From the NCBI GenBank assembly GCA_003695745.1, contig RFHW01000047.1, positions 1 through 7,557 of the forward strand: a stretch of 7,557 bases of DNA, given 5' to 3'. Numbering within the stretch: the stretch's first letter is position 1; each line of letters opens with the position of its first letter. The notes below the pieces were generated by a model that was given only the letters and a program-made list of their open reading frames with translations, did no database searches and was not told the origin of the DNA. The translations under genes were made by a program, and so were the position numbers. The stretch comes from Methanobacteriota archaeon. Lineage in GTDB: Archaea; Hydrothermarchaeota; Hydrothermarchaeia; Hydrothermarchaeales; SZUA-236. This document shows, one piece after another, positions 1 through 6,525 of this stretch.

Positions 1-41
1 CCTTTTCCGTGGAATAGGGGATGGTCGTGACCCAGTAGTAT

Positions 42-64
42 CTTTCTCTCCTGGAAAGGTTTTT
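42..64 (+). terminator. Hairpin plus T-tract, possible terminator of an upstream gene
   Basis: CTTTC (42-46) is complementary to GAAAG (54-58) across a 7-nt loop, and five T residues follow at 60-64. A longer alternative pairs CCTTTTCC (1-8) with GGAAAGG (53-59), with one bulge. Archaeal transcription usually ends at T-runs, so this could close a gene lying left of the window. The same bases GAAAGG-TTTTTAGA (54-67) also resemble an archaeal BRE/TATA element that would start transcription near 88-90. The sequence does not decide between the two readings, and the stem is only 5 bp. Confidence 0.3.
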
Positions 65-87
65 AGAGGCTATAAGAGAGCTGTTGT

Positions 88-280
88 TGAGCTGGGGCAG
101 AGGCTGAGGATGGTTAGAGGATGTTAGATGGGCGTGCCGGCAGGGTTTTACAGAGACAACGAAGAGGCCGAGTCCTGATCTATGGCTCTGCCCAGCTGCT
201 CAGGATATAAACGATTGGGAGGGTGAAACAGGCCCGTGGGGGGGGACAGATCGAGGAGGGCTGGCCCAAGCCGCCTCTTT
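88..280 (+). ncRNA. Possible structured non-coding RNA or leader, unidentified
   Basis: This stretch has no open frame resembling a gene but shows strong self-complementarity. AGCTGGGGCAGAG (90-102) pairs with CTCTGCCCAGCT (186-197), giving 12 base pairs with a single bulged G. A second hairpin at 253-277 is followed by TTT. TCCTGA (173-178) can also pair with TCAGGA (200-205), partly competing with the long stem. The BRE/TATA-like GAAAGG-TTTTTAGA at 54-67 would place a start close to 88-90, right where the stem begins. I looked for tRNA, SRP RNA and RNase P RNA core signatures and C/D boxes and recognised none. It could be a small RNA or merely a G-rich spacer. An 8-G run lies at 238-245. 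Confidence 0.25.
253..280 (+). terminator. Interrupted hairpin followed by TTT, upstream of the ATPase promoter
   Basis: GAGG (253-256) pairs with CCTC (274-277) and GGCT (259-262) with AGCC (269-272). They enclose a 6-nt loop and a small internal loop (257-258 against 273). TTT follows at 278-280. It ends just before the BRE/TATA of the ATPase operon, so it could end any transcript entering from the left. The T-run is short, so the call is weak. Confidence 0.25.
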
Positions 281-284
281 AGGC

Positions 285-298
285 ATAAAGTTTAAAAA
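285..298 (+). promoter_or_regulatory. BRE/TATA promoter of the A-type ATP synthase operon
   Basis: ATAAAG (285-290) followed by TTTAAAAA (291-298) matches the archaeal BRE plus TATA pattern. Transcription would be expected to start about 25 nt downstream, near 320, leaving a leader of roughly 25 nt before the TTG start at 346. A short inverted repeat, AGTG (304-307) and CACT (314-317), lies between the TATA box and the predicted start. It might be a regulator site or chance. Placement directly before the first gene of the operon supports the call. Confidence 0.6.
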
Positions 299-345
299 GT
301 GTGAGTGATAATGCACTGCTTAATTCGATTTAGCGGGTTGATATT

Positions 346-669
346 TTGGTTGAAGATGTGCTTTCAACGGTGAGGAAGACGGAGGATGAGGCTGAGAGGA
401 TAATCTCCGAGGCTAAGGCAAAGGCCGCAGATATCCTGAAGAAGTCCGAGGTGGAGGCGCGCAGGGTTGCTGAGGAGCTTGAAAAGGAGGGGAGAAAGAT
501 TGCCGATGAGATGATTGAGAAGGCGAGGGCTGAAGGCGAGAAGGAGGCTTCCAGGATTGTTGAGGAGGAGGAGAAAAAGGCCCGTGCCCTTGAGAGGTCC
601 TCGGAGAAGAGGCTCGAGGAGGCTGTGAATCTCATTGTTGATGCCGTTTTGAATGTTGGAGGAGATTAA
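346..669 (+). CDS. ahaH: A-type ATP synthase subunit H (peripheral stalk)
   Basis: This is a 107-residue protein made almost entirely of charged, Ala/Glu/Lys-rich helix with no membrane segment, as expected for AhaH. In A-type ATP synthases, H pairs with E to form the peripheral stalks that hold the catalytic head against the membrane stator. The size and position as first gene of the cluster fit the family. The start is TTG at 346: an in-frame TAG at 331-333 rules out longer forms, and no ATG is available nearby. The ribosome-binding site is imperfect (GGGTTGAT, 335-342), unlike those of later genes. The stop (667-669) is 1 nt before the ATG of subunit E. In most euryarchaeal operons I and K follow H; here they do not. 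Low-complexity helix makes family assignment rest partly on context. Confidence 0.85.
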   Translation: MVEDVLSTVRKTEDEAERIISEAKAKAADILKKSEVEARRVAEELEKEGRKIADEMIEKARAEGEKEASRIVEEEEKKARALERSSEKRLEEAVNLIVDAVLNVGGD

Positions 670-670
670 A

Positions 671-1291
671 ATGGCGGATGCGGCCAGTGTGGAGAAGATA
701 ACCTCGAAGATACTGGATGATGCTGAGAGGAGGTCCAGGGAGATAATCGGGGAGGCGGAGGAGGGTGCCCGTGAGAGGGTTGAGGCGGCCAGGAGGAAGG
801 GGGAGGTTGTGAAAAAGGAGCTGGTTGACGACGCTCACAAGGAGGCTGAGCAGGTGAAGCGCAAGATGATCTCTGAGGGCAAGATAAAGGCGAGGACGAT
901 CATCCTGGAGGCGAAGGAGAGGCTTATCAACCGCGCCTTCGAGCTGGCGGAGAAAAGGCTGGAGGGGCTGCCAGATGATAAAAGCTATCCTCAGGTGCTT
1001 TTCAACCTTGCCCGTGACACGTGCATCGCCATGGGCGGCGGGGAGCTGAAGCTCCTTGTGCGGAAGGAGGATGAGAAGCTCCTTTCCAAAGAGCTGAAAA
1101 AGCTGGAGGAGGCTGTGAAGAAGGCCACCGGCAGGACGGCGAAGCTGGCCATTGACACTGCAGAGATAGGGCCGGGTGTTGTTGTGAAGCGCATGGACGG
1201 CGCGGTGGAGATCGATTCCACCTTCACCAGCCGTATTGAGCTTCTTCGTCCGGAGCTGAGGCTGAAGGCGGCGGAGGTGCTCTTCAAATGA
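671..1291 (+). CDS. atpE: A-type ATP synthase subunit E (peripheral stalk)
   Basis: This 206-residue protein has a long charged N-terminal helix (about residues 1-100) and a compact C-terminal domain (about 105-206) ending in RLKAAEVLFK. That two-part design is typical of archaeal AtpE. It partners with H in the peripheral stalk and its C-terminal domain contacts the top of the A/B head. I chose ATG at 671 (MADAASVEKI) over the in-frame ATG at 653. The ribosome-binding site GGAGGAGA (658-665) lies properly before 671 and would be inside the gene otherwise. The N-terminal MADAASVEKI also fits the family. The end overlaps the F subunit start by 4 nt (ATGA). Subunit C normally follows E in euryarchaeal operons and is absent here. 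Confidence 0.92.
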   Translation: MADAASVEKITSKILDDAERRSREIIGEAEEGARERVEAARRKGEVVKKELVDDAHKEAEQVKRKMISEGKIKARTIILEAKERLINRAFELAEKRLEGLPDDKSYPQVLFNLARDTCIAMGGGELKLLVRKEDEKLLSKELKKLEEAVKKATGRTAKLAIDTAEIGPGVVVKRMDGAVEIDSTFTSRIELLRPELRLKAAEVLFK

Positions 1292-1605
1292 AGATATCTG
1301 TCATAGGCGATCATTCCACTGTCACAGGCTTCAGGCTGGCCGGTGTGAACGAGGGCTTTGAGGTGGAGGATTCAAAGGAGGCCCTTCAGATAATCAGAGA
1401 GAGCATGAAGGACAAGGATTCAGGCCTGATCATCATCACCGAGAAGCTCTATGGAAAGATCGCAGAAGAGGTTCAGAGGCTCACCGAGAAGCGGGTGTCG
1501 CCCATGATCGTTGCCATTCCCGATTCAAAGGGCTTCTTCGAGGAGAGGATAGACCCGATAAGGGACCTTGTGAGAAAGGCTGTGGGGATTGAGATTAAAT
1601 ACTGA
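1288..1605 (+). CDS. atpF: A-type ATP synthase subunit F (central stalk)
   Basis: This 105-residue soluble protein begins MKISVIGDHSTVTGFRLAGV, the recognisable N-terminus of AtpF/NtpG-type subunits, and is about the usual length (near 100). F binds the D shaft in the central rotor stalk and is thought to modulate catalysis through its mobile C-terminal helix. The ATG overlaps the stop of subunit E (ATGA, 1288-1291), and GGAGGTG (1273-1279) supplies a good ribosome-binding site inside the end of subunit E. Its own stop TGA (1603-1605) lies within the ribosome-binding site of the next gene, so translation of F and A is probably coupled. No defects are visible. Confidence 0.93.
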   Translation: MKISVIGDHSTVTGFRLAGVNEGFEVEDSKEALQIIRESMKDKDSGLIIITEKLYGKIAEEVQRLTEKRVSPMIVAIPDSKGFFEERIDPIRDLVRKAVGIEIKY

Positions 1606-1611
1606 GGTGAT
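1604..1611 (+). promoter_or_regulatory. Strong ribosome-binding site that fixes the TTG start of subunit A
   Basis: GAGGTGAT (1604-1611) is a full complement to the archaeal 16S rRNA tail and lies 5 nt before TTG at 1617. It overlaps the TGA stop of subunit F (1603-1605). Together with the family-typical N-terminus starting at 1617, it supports TTG as the true start codon of the catalytic subunit. Confidence 0.8.
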
Positions 1612-1616
1612 GAGGC

Positions 1617-3392
1617 TTGGTAGAAGGTAGGATTTCAAAGATCGCCGGTCCTGTTATAACCGCCGAGGGGATGAAGGGCGCTCAGATGTATGAGGTGGTC
1701 CGGGTCGGTGAGGAACGCCTTATCGGCGAGATCATCGAGCTAGAGGAGGACAGGGCCGTTATACAGGTCTATGAGGAGACGGTTGGCATGAGGCCCGGAG
1801 GAGAGGTGGTGGGCTCTGGCGCCCCCCTTTCTGTGGAGCTTGGCCCCGGTCTGCTGCGGATGATCTATGACGGTATCCAGCGTCCCCTTGAGATGATCAA
1901 GAATGAGACCGGCGATTTCATACAGCGAGGTGTGGATGTGCCATCTCTCTCCAGGACAGCCAAATGGCATTTCACACCTGTCGTGAAAGAAGGCGACAAG
2001 GTGGTTGCAGGCGACGTCCTCGGTGAGGTGCAGGAAACAGAGGTGATCACCCACAGGATACTTGTCCCGCCTGACCTGCCCGGCGGGGTCATCGAATCGG
2101 TGGCAAAAGAAGGGGATTATACTGTTGAGGACACTGTTGCTGTGTTGAAGACCGCCGATGGCAGGAGAGAGCTCTCCATGCTCCAGAGGTGGCCTGTGAG
2201 GCTGGGAAGACCCTACAGGGAGAAGCTTGATCCTGAGGAGCCGTTGATATCTGGCCAGCGTATCTTTGACACCTTCTTTCCCCTTACCAAGGGAGGGACA
2301 TCGGCCATCCCCGGCCCCTTCGGAGCAGGGAAGACGGTGAGCCAGCATCAGCTTGCCAAGTGGGCCGACGCCGATGTCATCGTCTATGTGGGCTGTGGAG
2401 AAAGGGGAAACGAGATGACAGAGGTGCTTGAGGAGTTCCCCCATCTGGAGGACCCCAAGACAGGCAAGCCCCTTATGGAGCGAACCGTCCTCATCGCGAA
2501 CACATCGAACATGCCTGTGGCAGCTCGGGACGCATCCATCTACACAGGCGCCACCATCGCAGAGTACTATCGCGACATGGGCTATAACGTGGCCCTGATG
2601 GCTGACTCCACATCCCGATGGGCCGAGGCCATGAGGGAGATCTCAGGCCGGCTTGAGGAGATGCCCGGCGAGGAGGGCTATCCCGCCTATCTTGCCTCCC
2701 GTCTTGCAGAGTTCTATGAGCGTGCCGGCAGGGTGGTGACACTCGGCTCTGATGAGCGCTATGGCAGCCTTGCCATGATAGGGGCGGTGTCGCCGCCGGG
2801 CGGCGATTTCTCTGAGCCGGTGACCCAGAACACCCTCAGGATCACCAAGGTCTTCTGGGCCCTCGACGCATCCCTTGCTGACAGGCGTCATTTCCCCTCT
2901 ATAAACTGGCTCAGGTCATACTCCCTTTACACCGATGCCGTTGAGCCATGGTGGAGCAGGAACATCTCACCACAGTGGAAGGAGTTCCGTGTGAAGGCCA
3001 TGGCCATGCTGCAGAAGGAGGCGGAGCTGAAGGAGATCGTCCAGCTCGTGGGCGCCGACGCCCTGCCGGATCGGGAGCGCCTTGTCCTTGAGGCTGCGCG
3101 GATGATCAGGGAGGATTTCCTCCAGCAGAACGCCTTCCATGACGTGGACACCTACTGCAGCCCCAAGAAGCAGTTTGCCATGCTCAAGCTCATGATAGAG
3201 TTCTATGACCGGGCGGACGAGGCTGTTTCCAAGGGCGTGCCTGCAAAGGACATAGCCGAGATGTCTGTTATAGATGAGATTGCAAGGCTGAAGTATGTGC
3301 CTGAAACAGAGTATGAGGCCAAGATCGAGGAGATCAACAATAAGTTGCAGGAAGAGCTAATGGCGCTCGTTGAAAAGTATTCGGAGAGGTGA
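1617..3392 (+). CDS. atpA: A-type ATP synthase catalytic subunit A
   Basis: This is the catalytic subunit of the A1 head, which makes or hydrolyses ATP at the A-B interfaces. The 591 residues match the family (about 580-590). In order: an N-terminal beta-barrel (about 1-75); the A/V-specific non-homologous insert (about 115-190); the Walker A P-loop GPFGAGKT (233-240, Lys239); GERGNEM carrying the catalytic Glu262; the Walker B region with [11 protein letters not shown]; and the alpha/beta ATPase signature [10 protein letters not shown] (427-436). The C-terminal helical domain follows. No intein interrupts the P-loop region, unlike some archaeal homologues. The start is TTG at 1617, with GAGGTGAT 5 nt upstream. 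The gene lies 11 nt after F and 9 nt before B. All key residues are present and the enzyme looks functional. Confidence 0.98.
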   Translation: MVEGRISKIAGPVITAEGMKGAQMYEVVRVGEERLIGEIIELEEDRAVIQVYEETVGMRPGGEVVGSGAPLSVELGPGLLRMIYDGIQRPLEMIKNETGDFIQRGVDVPSLSRTAKWHFTPVVKEGDKVVAGDVLGEVQETEVITHRILVPPDLPGGVIESVAKEGDYTVEDTVAVLKTADGRRELSMLQRWPVRLGRPYREKLDPEEPLISGQRIFDTFFPLTKGGTSAIPGPFGAGKTVSQHQLAKWADADVIVYVGCGERGNEMTEVLEEFPHLEDPKTGKPLMERTVLIANTSNMPVAARDASIYTGATIAEYYRDMGYNVALMADSTSRWAEAMREISGRLEEMPGEEGYPAYLASRLAEFYERAGRVVTLGSDERYGSLAMIGAVSPPGGDFSEPVTQNTLRITKVFWALDASLADRRHFPSINWLRSYSLYTDAVEPWWSRNISPQWKEFRVKAMAMLQKEAELKEIVQLVGADALPDRERLVLEAARMIREDFLQQNAFHDVDTYCSPKKQFAMLKLMIEFYDRADEAVSKGVPAKDIAEMSVIDEIARLKYVPETEYEAKIEEINNKLQEELMALVEKYSER

Positions 3393-3401
3393 ATCTGGAA
3401 A

Positions 3402-4838
3402 ATGGCTGTTCAGATGAAGGAGTATACTTCCACCACAGAGGTTGCGGGGCCTCTCATGATAGTGGAGGGTGTTGAGGGGGCTGGCTATGGCGAGCTCGTG
3501 GACATCAAGCTCTCTAACGGTGAGAAGCGCAGGGGACAGGTGCTTGAGATAGCTGGCGAGCGCGCCGTGGTGCAGGTCTTCGAGGGGACTAAGGGGATCG
3601 ACACACGGGACACGAAGGTCAGGTTCACAGGGGAGACCATAAAGCTCCCGGTGTCGCGGGAGATGACCGGCCGCATATTCGACGGCACAGGCAGGCCCAT
3701 TGACAAGAAGCCTGAGATACTGCCTGAGAAGTTCCTTGACATCCACGGGGCTCCCATGAACCCCACTGGCAGGGAGTATCCGCGGGAGTTCATCCAGACC
3801 GGTATCTCAACCATAGACGGGATGAACACCCTCGTCCGGGGGCAGAAGCTGCCCATCTTCTCGGGCTCAGGGCTGCCTCACAACGAGCTTGCCGCCCAGA
3901 TAGCCAGGCAGGCCCGTGTCCTCGGCGAGGAGGAGGAATTCTCTGTCGTGTTCGCTGCCATGGGCATCACCTTCGAGGAGGCGAGCTTCTTCATGAAGGA
4001 CTTCGAGCGCACAGGCGCCCTTGAGAAGGTGACGGCCTTCCTGAACCTTGCAAACGACCCTGCCATCGAAAGGATCATCACACCCAGGCTTGCGCTCACC
4101 ACTGCCGAGTACTATGCCTTCGACCTGGGGATGCATGTGCTTGTTATCCTGACTGATATGACAAATTACTGCGAGGCCCTGCGGGAGATCGCGGCGGCGC
4201 GGGGCGAGGTCCCTGGCAGAAGAGGCTATCCCGGCTACATGTACACCGATCTTTCCACCATCTATGAGAGGGCCGGCAGGATCGCTGGCAAGAAGGGCAC
4301 CATCACCCAGATGCCCATCCTCTCCATGCCCGACGATGACATCACCCATCCCATACCTGATCTCACAGGCTACATCACCGAGGGGCAGTTCGTGCTCTCA
4401 CGGGAGCTGCACCGCCGGGGCATCTATCCCCCTGTGGACGTGCTTCCAAGCCTCTCCCGGCTTATGAAGGGCGGCATCGGCCCTGGCAGGACGAGGGAGG
4501 ACCATGCAAACGTCTCGGACCAGCTCTACTCTGCCTATGCCGAAGGCAGGGACCTTCGGAATCTCGTGGCCATCGTGGGCGAGGAGGCGCTCACCGACAG
4601 GGACAAACGGTTCCTTGAGTTTGCAGAGCGCTTTGAAAAGGAGTTCGTCACACAGGACAGGGATGAGGACCGCTCCATCGAACGGACCCTTGAGATCGGC
4701 TGGAGGCTTCTGTCCATCCTGCCTGAGAGGGAGCTCAAACGTATCAGCAGCGACTATATCAAGAAGTATCATCCAAACTACAAAGAAGGCGCAAAAGAGG
4801 GGTCTTCTGAGGAGAGAGAAGGGCAGGCGGAGGAGTAG
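3402..4838 (+). CDS. atpB: A-type ATP synthase regulatory subunit B
   Basis: This is the non-catalytic nucleotide-associated subunit that alternates with A in the A3B3 head. The 478 residues include an N-terminal barrel (about 1-80) and the degenerate P-loop position [10 protein letters not shown] (154-163), which lacks the GKT motif as normal for B. The ATPase family segment [10 protein letters not shown] begins at residue 349, followed by a helical C-terminus. The tail after residue 460 is very charged (ends in [11 protein letters not shown]) and slightly longer than in many relatives. ATG at 3402 is preferred: GAGGTGA (3386-3392), embedded in the stop of subunit A, sits 9 nt upstream. An alternative ATG at 3414 would give [10 protein letters not shown], also family-like, but with a poor 21-nt spacing. 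The stop TAG abuts the ATG of subunit D with no gap. Confidence 0.98.
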   Translation: MAVQMKEYTSTTEVAGPLMIVEGVEGAGYGELVDIKLSNGEKRRGQVLEIAGERAVVQVFEGTKGIDTRDTKVRFTGETIKLPVSREMTGRIFDGTGRPIDKKPEILPEKFLDIHGAPMNPTGREYPREFIQTGISTIDGMNTLVRGQKLPIFSGSGLPHNELAAQIARQARVLGEEEEFSVVFAAMGITFEEASFFMKDFERTGALEKVTAFLNLANDPAIERIITPRLALTTAEYYAFDLGMHVLVILTDMTNYCEALREIAAARGEVPGRRGYPGYMYTDLSTIYERAGRIAGKKGTITQMPILSMPDDDITHPIPDLTGYITEGQFVLSRELHRRGIYPPVDVLPSLSRLMKGGIGPGRTREDHANVSDQLYSAYAEGRDLRNLVAIVGEEALTDRDKRFLEFAERFEKEFVTQDRDEDRSIERTLEIGWRLLSILPERELKRISSDYIKKYHPNYKEGAKEGSSEEREGQAEE

Positions 4839-5471
4839 ATGGCCGAGAAGATAGAGAGCGTTAACCCAACAAGGATGGAGCTCCTTAAGCTCAAGACCAA
4901 GGTGAAGCTTGCCGAGAAGGGGCATAACCTCCTGAAGGAGAAGCGCGACGCCCTGATCATGGAGTTCTTCGAGATCGTGGAGGAGGCCAAGGGAGCGAGG
5001 AAGAACGCCGAGAACAAGCTTAAAGAGGCCTATCGCGCCCTCACCATAGCGCAGGCTACCATGGGCTCGCTGAAGGTGGCGGAGGCCTCTCTTTCTGTGA
5101 AGCCCTCCACCAGCCTTGAGATCAAGTCAAGGAACATCATGGGGATACGTGTACCTGTCCTTGACATCCAGATGGAGGATAGAAACCTCCTCCAGCGTGG
5201 ATACAGCATACGCGACACCTCGGCGCAGCTCGACGAGGCGGCCCATCTCTTTGAGGAGGCGCTCAGGCTTATCGCGGTTCAGGCAGAGGTGGAGATGACC
5301 ATCCGCCTCCTTGTGGAGGAGATCGAGAAGACCAAGCGCAGGGTGAACGCCCTTGAGAACATCGTGCTCCCCCAGCTCGATGCCACGGTGAAATACATCA
5401 AGATGCGCCTTGACGAGATGGAGCGTGAGAACTTCTTCAAGCTCAAACGCATCAAGGCGCTCATGGAATGA
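4839..5471 (+). CDS. atpD: A-type ATP synthase subunit D (central rotor shaft)
   Basis: This 210-residue protein has the classic N-terminus of the archaeal/V-type D subunit ([20 protein letters not shown], starting near residue 8) and a C-terminal antiparallel helix rich in Leu, Arg and Glu. Length agrees with the family (about 200-215). D is the coiled-coil shaft that turns inside the A3B3 ring and, with F, transmits rotation to the membrane ring through subunit C. The ATG at 4839 immediately follows the B stop. GGAGGAG (4829-4835) lies inside the end of B, so translation is likely coupled. It is the last ATPase gene. A 55-nt gap with a TATA-like palindrome follows. Confidence 0.96.
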   Translation: MAEKIESVNPTRMELLKLKTKVKLAEKGHNLLKEKRDALIMEFFEIVEEAKGARKNAENKLKEAYRALTIAQATMGSLKVAEASLSVKPSTSLEIKSRNIMGIRVPVLDIQMEDRNLLQRGYSIRDTSAQLDEAAHLFEEALRLIAVQAEVEMTIRLLVEEIEKTKRRVNALENIVLPQLDATVKYIKMRLDEMERENFFKLKRIKALME

Positions 5472-5483
5472 AGAAATCAATAG

Positions 5484-5491
5484 ATTTAAAT
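5484..5491 (+). promoter_or_regulatory. TATA-like element before the cytochrome gene
   Basis: ATTTAAAT (5484-5491), inside the perfect 10-bp palindrome GATTTAAATC (5483-5492), resembles an archaeal TATA box. A start about 25 nt downstream (near 5511) would leave a short leader containing the ribosome-binding site GAGGTGA (5514-5520) before ATG 5527. This suggests the cytochrome can be transcribed on its own. Read-through from the ATPase operon remains possible, as no terminator is visible in the 55-nt gap. Confidence 0.4.
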
Positions 5492-5513
5492 CAGATGAGG
5501 GTATAGAAAATGC

Positions 5514-5520
5514 GAGGTGA
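5514..5520 (+). promoter_or_regulatory. Ribosome-binding site of the cytochrome gene
   Basis: GAGGTGA lies 6 nt before ATG 5527 and fits the same archaeal pattern used by subunits A and B. It confirms the start that gives the N-terminal membrane anchor. Confidence 0.75.
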
Positions 5521-5526
5521 CGATCG

Positions 5527-6219
5527 ATGGACAAAAGGAATCTGGCGCTTTTAGCTGTGGCTGTGGTCATTGCCGCCGCCATTTCATATCAGGTGGGTGT
5601 TTCAAGGTATCAGGGCCAGCTGGAGGCGAAGACCGAGAAGGTGGCCCAGCTGGAGAGAAGCCTCAGGGAGCTTAAGAGCCCGGCCACTCCGCCGCCCAAG
5701 GTCTCGGGCGCGGCCGAGGTGGTCCAGGGCGAGGATATAAACTGCCTCATATGCCATGATCTGGACCAGACCAAGTCCTTCCATGTGCCCCAGAGGATCA
5801 TGAGGATCGATGAGCGCGATGGAAAGCGCAGAAGGGTCTGTGTGGACTGCCACGGCCCCAACGGCCCGCCATGGAGCGCCGATGAGCAGCAGACACCCCT
5901 TTCCATGGCCTACTATGACAACGAAAGCGGCATAATAGAGATCACAAGCGAGGTGCCCCACGGCATCCACAAGAGAAAGATCGACTCCGGCGTCGTCCAG
6001 TGCCAGACCTGCCACGGCACAGGCACAAAGATGGTGATACCGGCGCCAGACACATCAAAAGGCCATGTCCTTGTGTGCCAGAACTGCAAGTTCCATCCTG
6101 AGAACGGGAACTACATCACCATCCATGTGGAGCTCGCCGGTAAGAAGTGCACCACCTGCCACACAGGCGGCGTCATAGCGGTGCATCAGGAGAAGACAAA
6201 GACGCTGGGGCAGGTCTAG
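5527..6219 (+). CDS. Membrane-anchored multiheme c-type cytochrome (4 CxxCH + 1 CxxCK)
   Basis: This 230-residue protein has an N-terminal hydrophobic segment (about residues 6-25) after MDKRN, with no lipobox. It therefore acts as a signal anchor leaving the rest outside the cytoplasmic membrane. A short charged helix, probably coiled coil (about 28-50), and a Pro-rich linker (52-58) lead to the heme domain. Heme attachment motifs are CLICH (73-77), CVDCH (105-109), CQTCH (159-163) and CTTCH (208-212), plus CQNCK (184-188) with Lys in the usual His position. Extra histidines (86, 145, 148, 180, 190, 200, 220) can serve as distal ligands. A role in electron transfer at the outer face of the membrane is inferred; the partner and substrate cannot be read from the sequence. 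It resembles NapC/NrfH-type anchored cytochromes in layout, but I cannot assign a family. It lies 55 nt after the ATP synthase genes and is convergent with acylphosphatase. Confidence 0.88.
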   Translation: MDKRNLALLAVAVVIAAAISYQVGVSRYQGQLEAKTEKVAQLERSLRELKSPATPPPKVSGAAEVVQGEDINCLICHDLDQTKSFHVPQRIMRIDERDGKRRRVCVDCHGPNGPPWSADEQQTPLSMAYYDNESGIIEITSEVPHGIHKRKIDSGVVQCQTCHGTGTKMVIPAPDTSKGHVLVCQNCKFHPENGNYITIHVELAGKKCTTCHTGGVIAVHQEKTKTLGQV

Positions 6220-6251
6220 GAAGGGGGCCGCCTCCAGCAACCCTCCCCTTC
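6220..6251. terminator. Inverted repeat between convergent genes
   Basis: GAAGGGG (6220-6226) and CCCCTTC (6245-6251) are perfect complements separated by 18 nt. They lie exactly between the stop of the cytochrome gene (6217-6219) and the stop of the acylphosphatase gene (6250-6252, minus strand). The position suggests a two-way transcription boundary. No T-run follows on either strand, so its strength as a terminator is doubtful. Confidence 0.3.
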
Positions 6252-6525
6252 AATATCTTATCTGGAAGTCCCTGTACTCTCCGGTGGGCTCTTCAAAGTC
6301 TATCTTGATCCCCTCCACCCTCGCGTAGGGAGGCCCGATCTTCATCAGGGATATCAGCCTCTCCACATCCTCCTTTTCGCCTTCAACAACGGCCTCAACC
6401 CTGCCGTCTGGAAGATTTCGCACCCAGCCCGATAGCCCGCGCTCCCTTGCAGCGTCCCGTGTATAGGCCCTGTAGAAGACCCCCTGAACCCTGCCTGACA
6501 CATAGACATGAGCCCTTATGTTCAT
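6250..6525 (-). CDS. acyP: Acylphosphatase
   Basis: This 91-residue enzyme hydrolyses the carboxyl-phosphate bond of acylphosphates such as acetyl phosphate or 1,3-bisphosphoglycerate; it is cytoplasmic. It carries the family signature GRVQGVFYR (11-19) with the phosphate-binding Arg19, and GWVRNLPDG (33-41) with the catalytic Asn37. It ends in the usual beta strand (YRDFQIRY). Length is standard for the family. ATG at 6523-6525 overlaps the stop of the upstream dehydrogenase by 4 nt (ATGA), with only a weak ribosome-binding site, so translation is probably coupled to that gene. Its biological substrate here is not apparent; the pairing with a decarboxylating dehydrogenase may only reflect co-transcription. 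Confidence 0.95.
   Translation of the reverse strand: MNIRAHVYVSGRVQGVFYRAYTRDAARERGLSGWVRNLPDGRVEAVVEGEKEDVERLISLMKIGPPYARVEGIKIDFEEPTGEYRDFQIRY

Noticed and set aside
203..212. TATA-like GATATAAAC in the upstream region
   Set aside because: No good BRE precedes it and no gene starts at a fitting distance. The element at 285-298 is better placed for the operon.
238..245. Run of eight G residues
   Set aside because: It may be a mutation hotspot or sequencing uncertainty, but it lies outside any gene and has no evident role.
1..345. tRNA, SRP RNA, RNase P RNA or C/D guide RNA in the leader region
   Set aside because: No cloverleaf, no SRP or RNase P core motifs, and no paired C and D boxes could be found by eye.
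653..670. Longer start of subunit E at ATG 653
   Set aside because: It would overlap subunit H and place the ribosome-binding site GGAGGAGA (658-665) inside the gene; ATG 671 gives a family-like N-terminus.
2313..2340. Possible intein site at the P-loop of subunit A, as in some archaea
   Set aside because: The P-loop reads through without insertion, and the total length of 591 residues is normal.
1740..2444. A 234-codon open frame on the minus strand inside subunit A
   Set aside because: It lies wholly antisense to an intact, highly conserved catalytic gene. Its protein has no recognisable family features, and long antisense frames are common in GC-rich genes.
4398..4925. A 175-codon minus-strand frame across the B-D junction
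   Set aside because: It is antisense to two intact conserved genes with their own ribosome-binding sites; the composition is that of a codon shadow.
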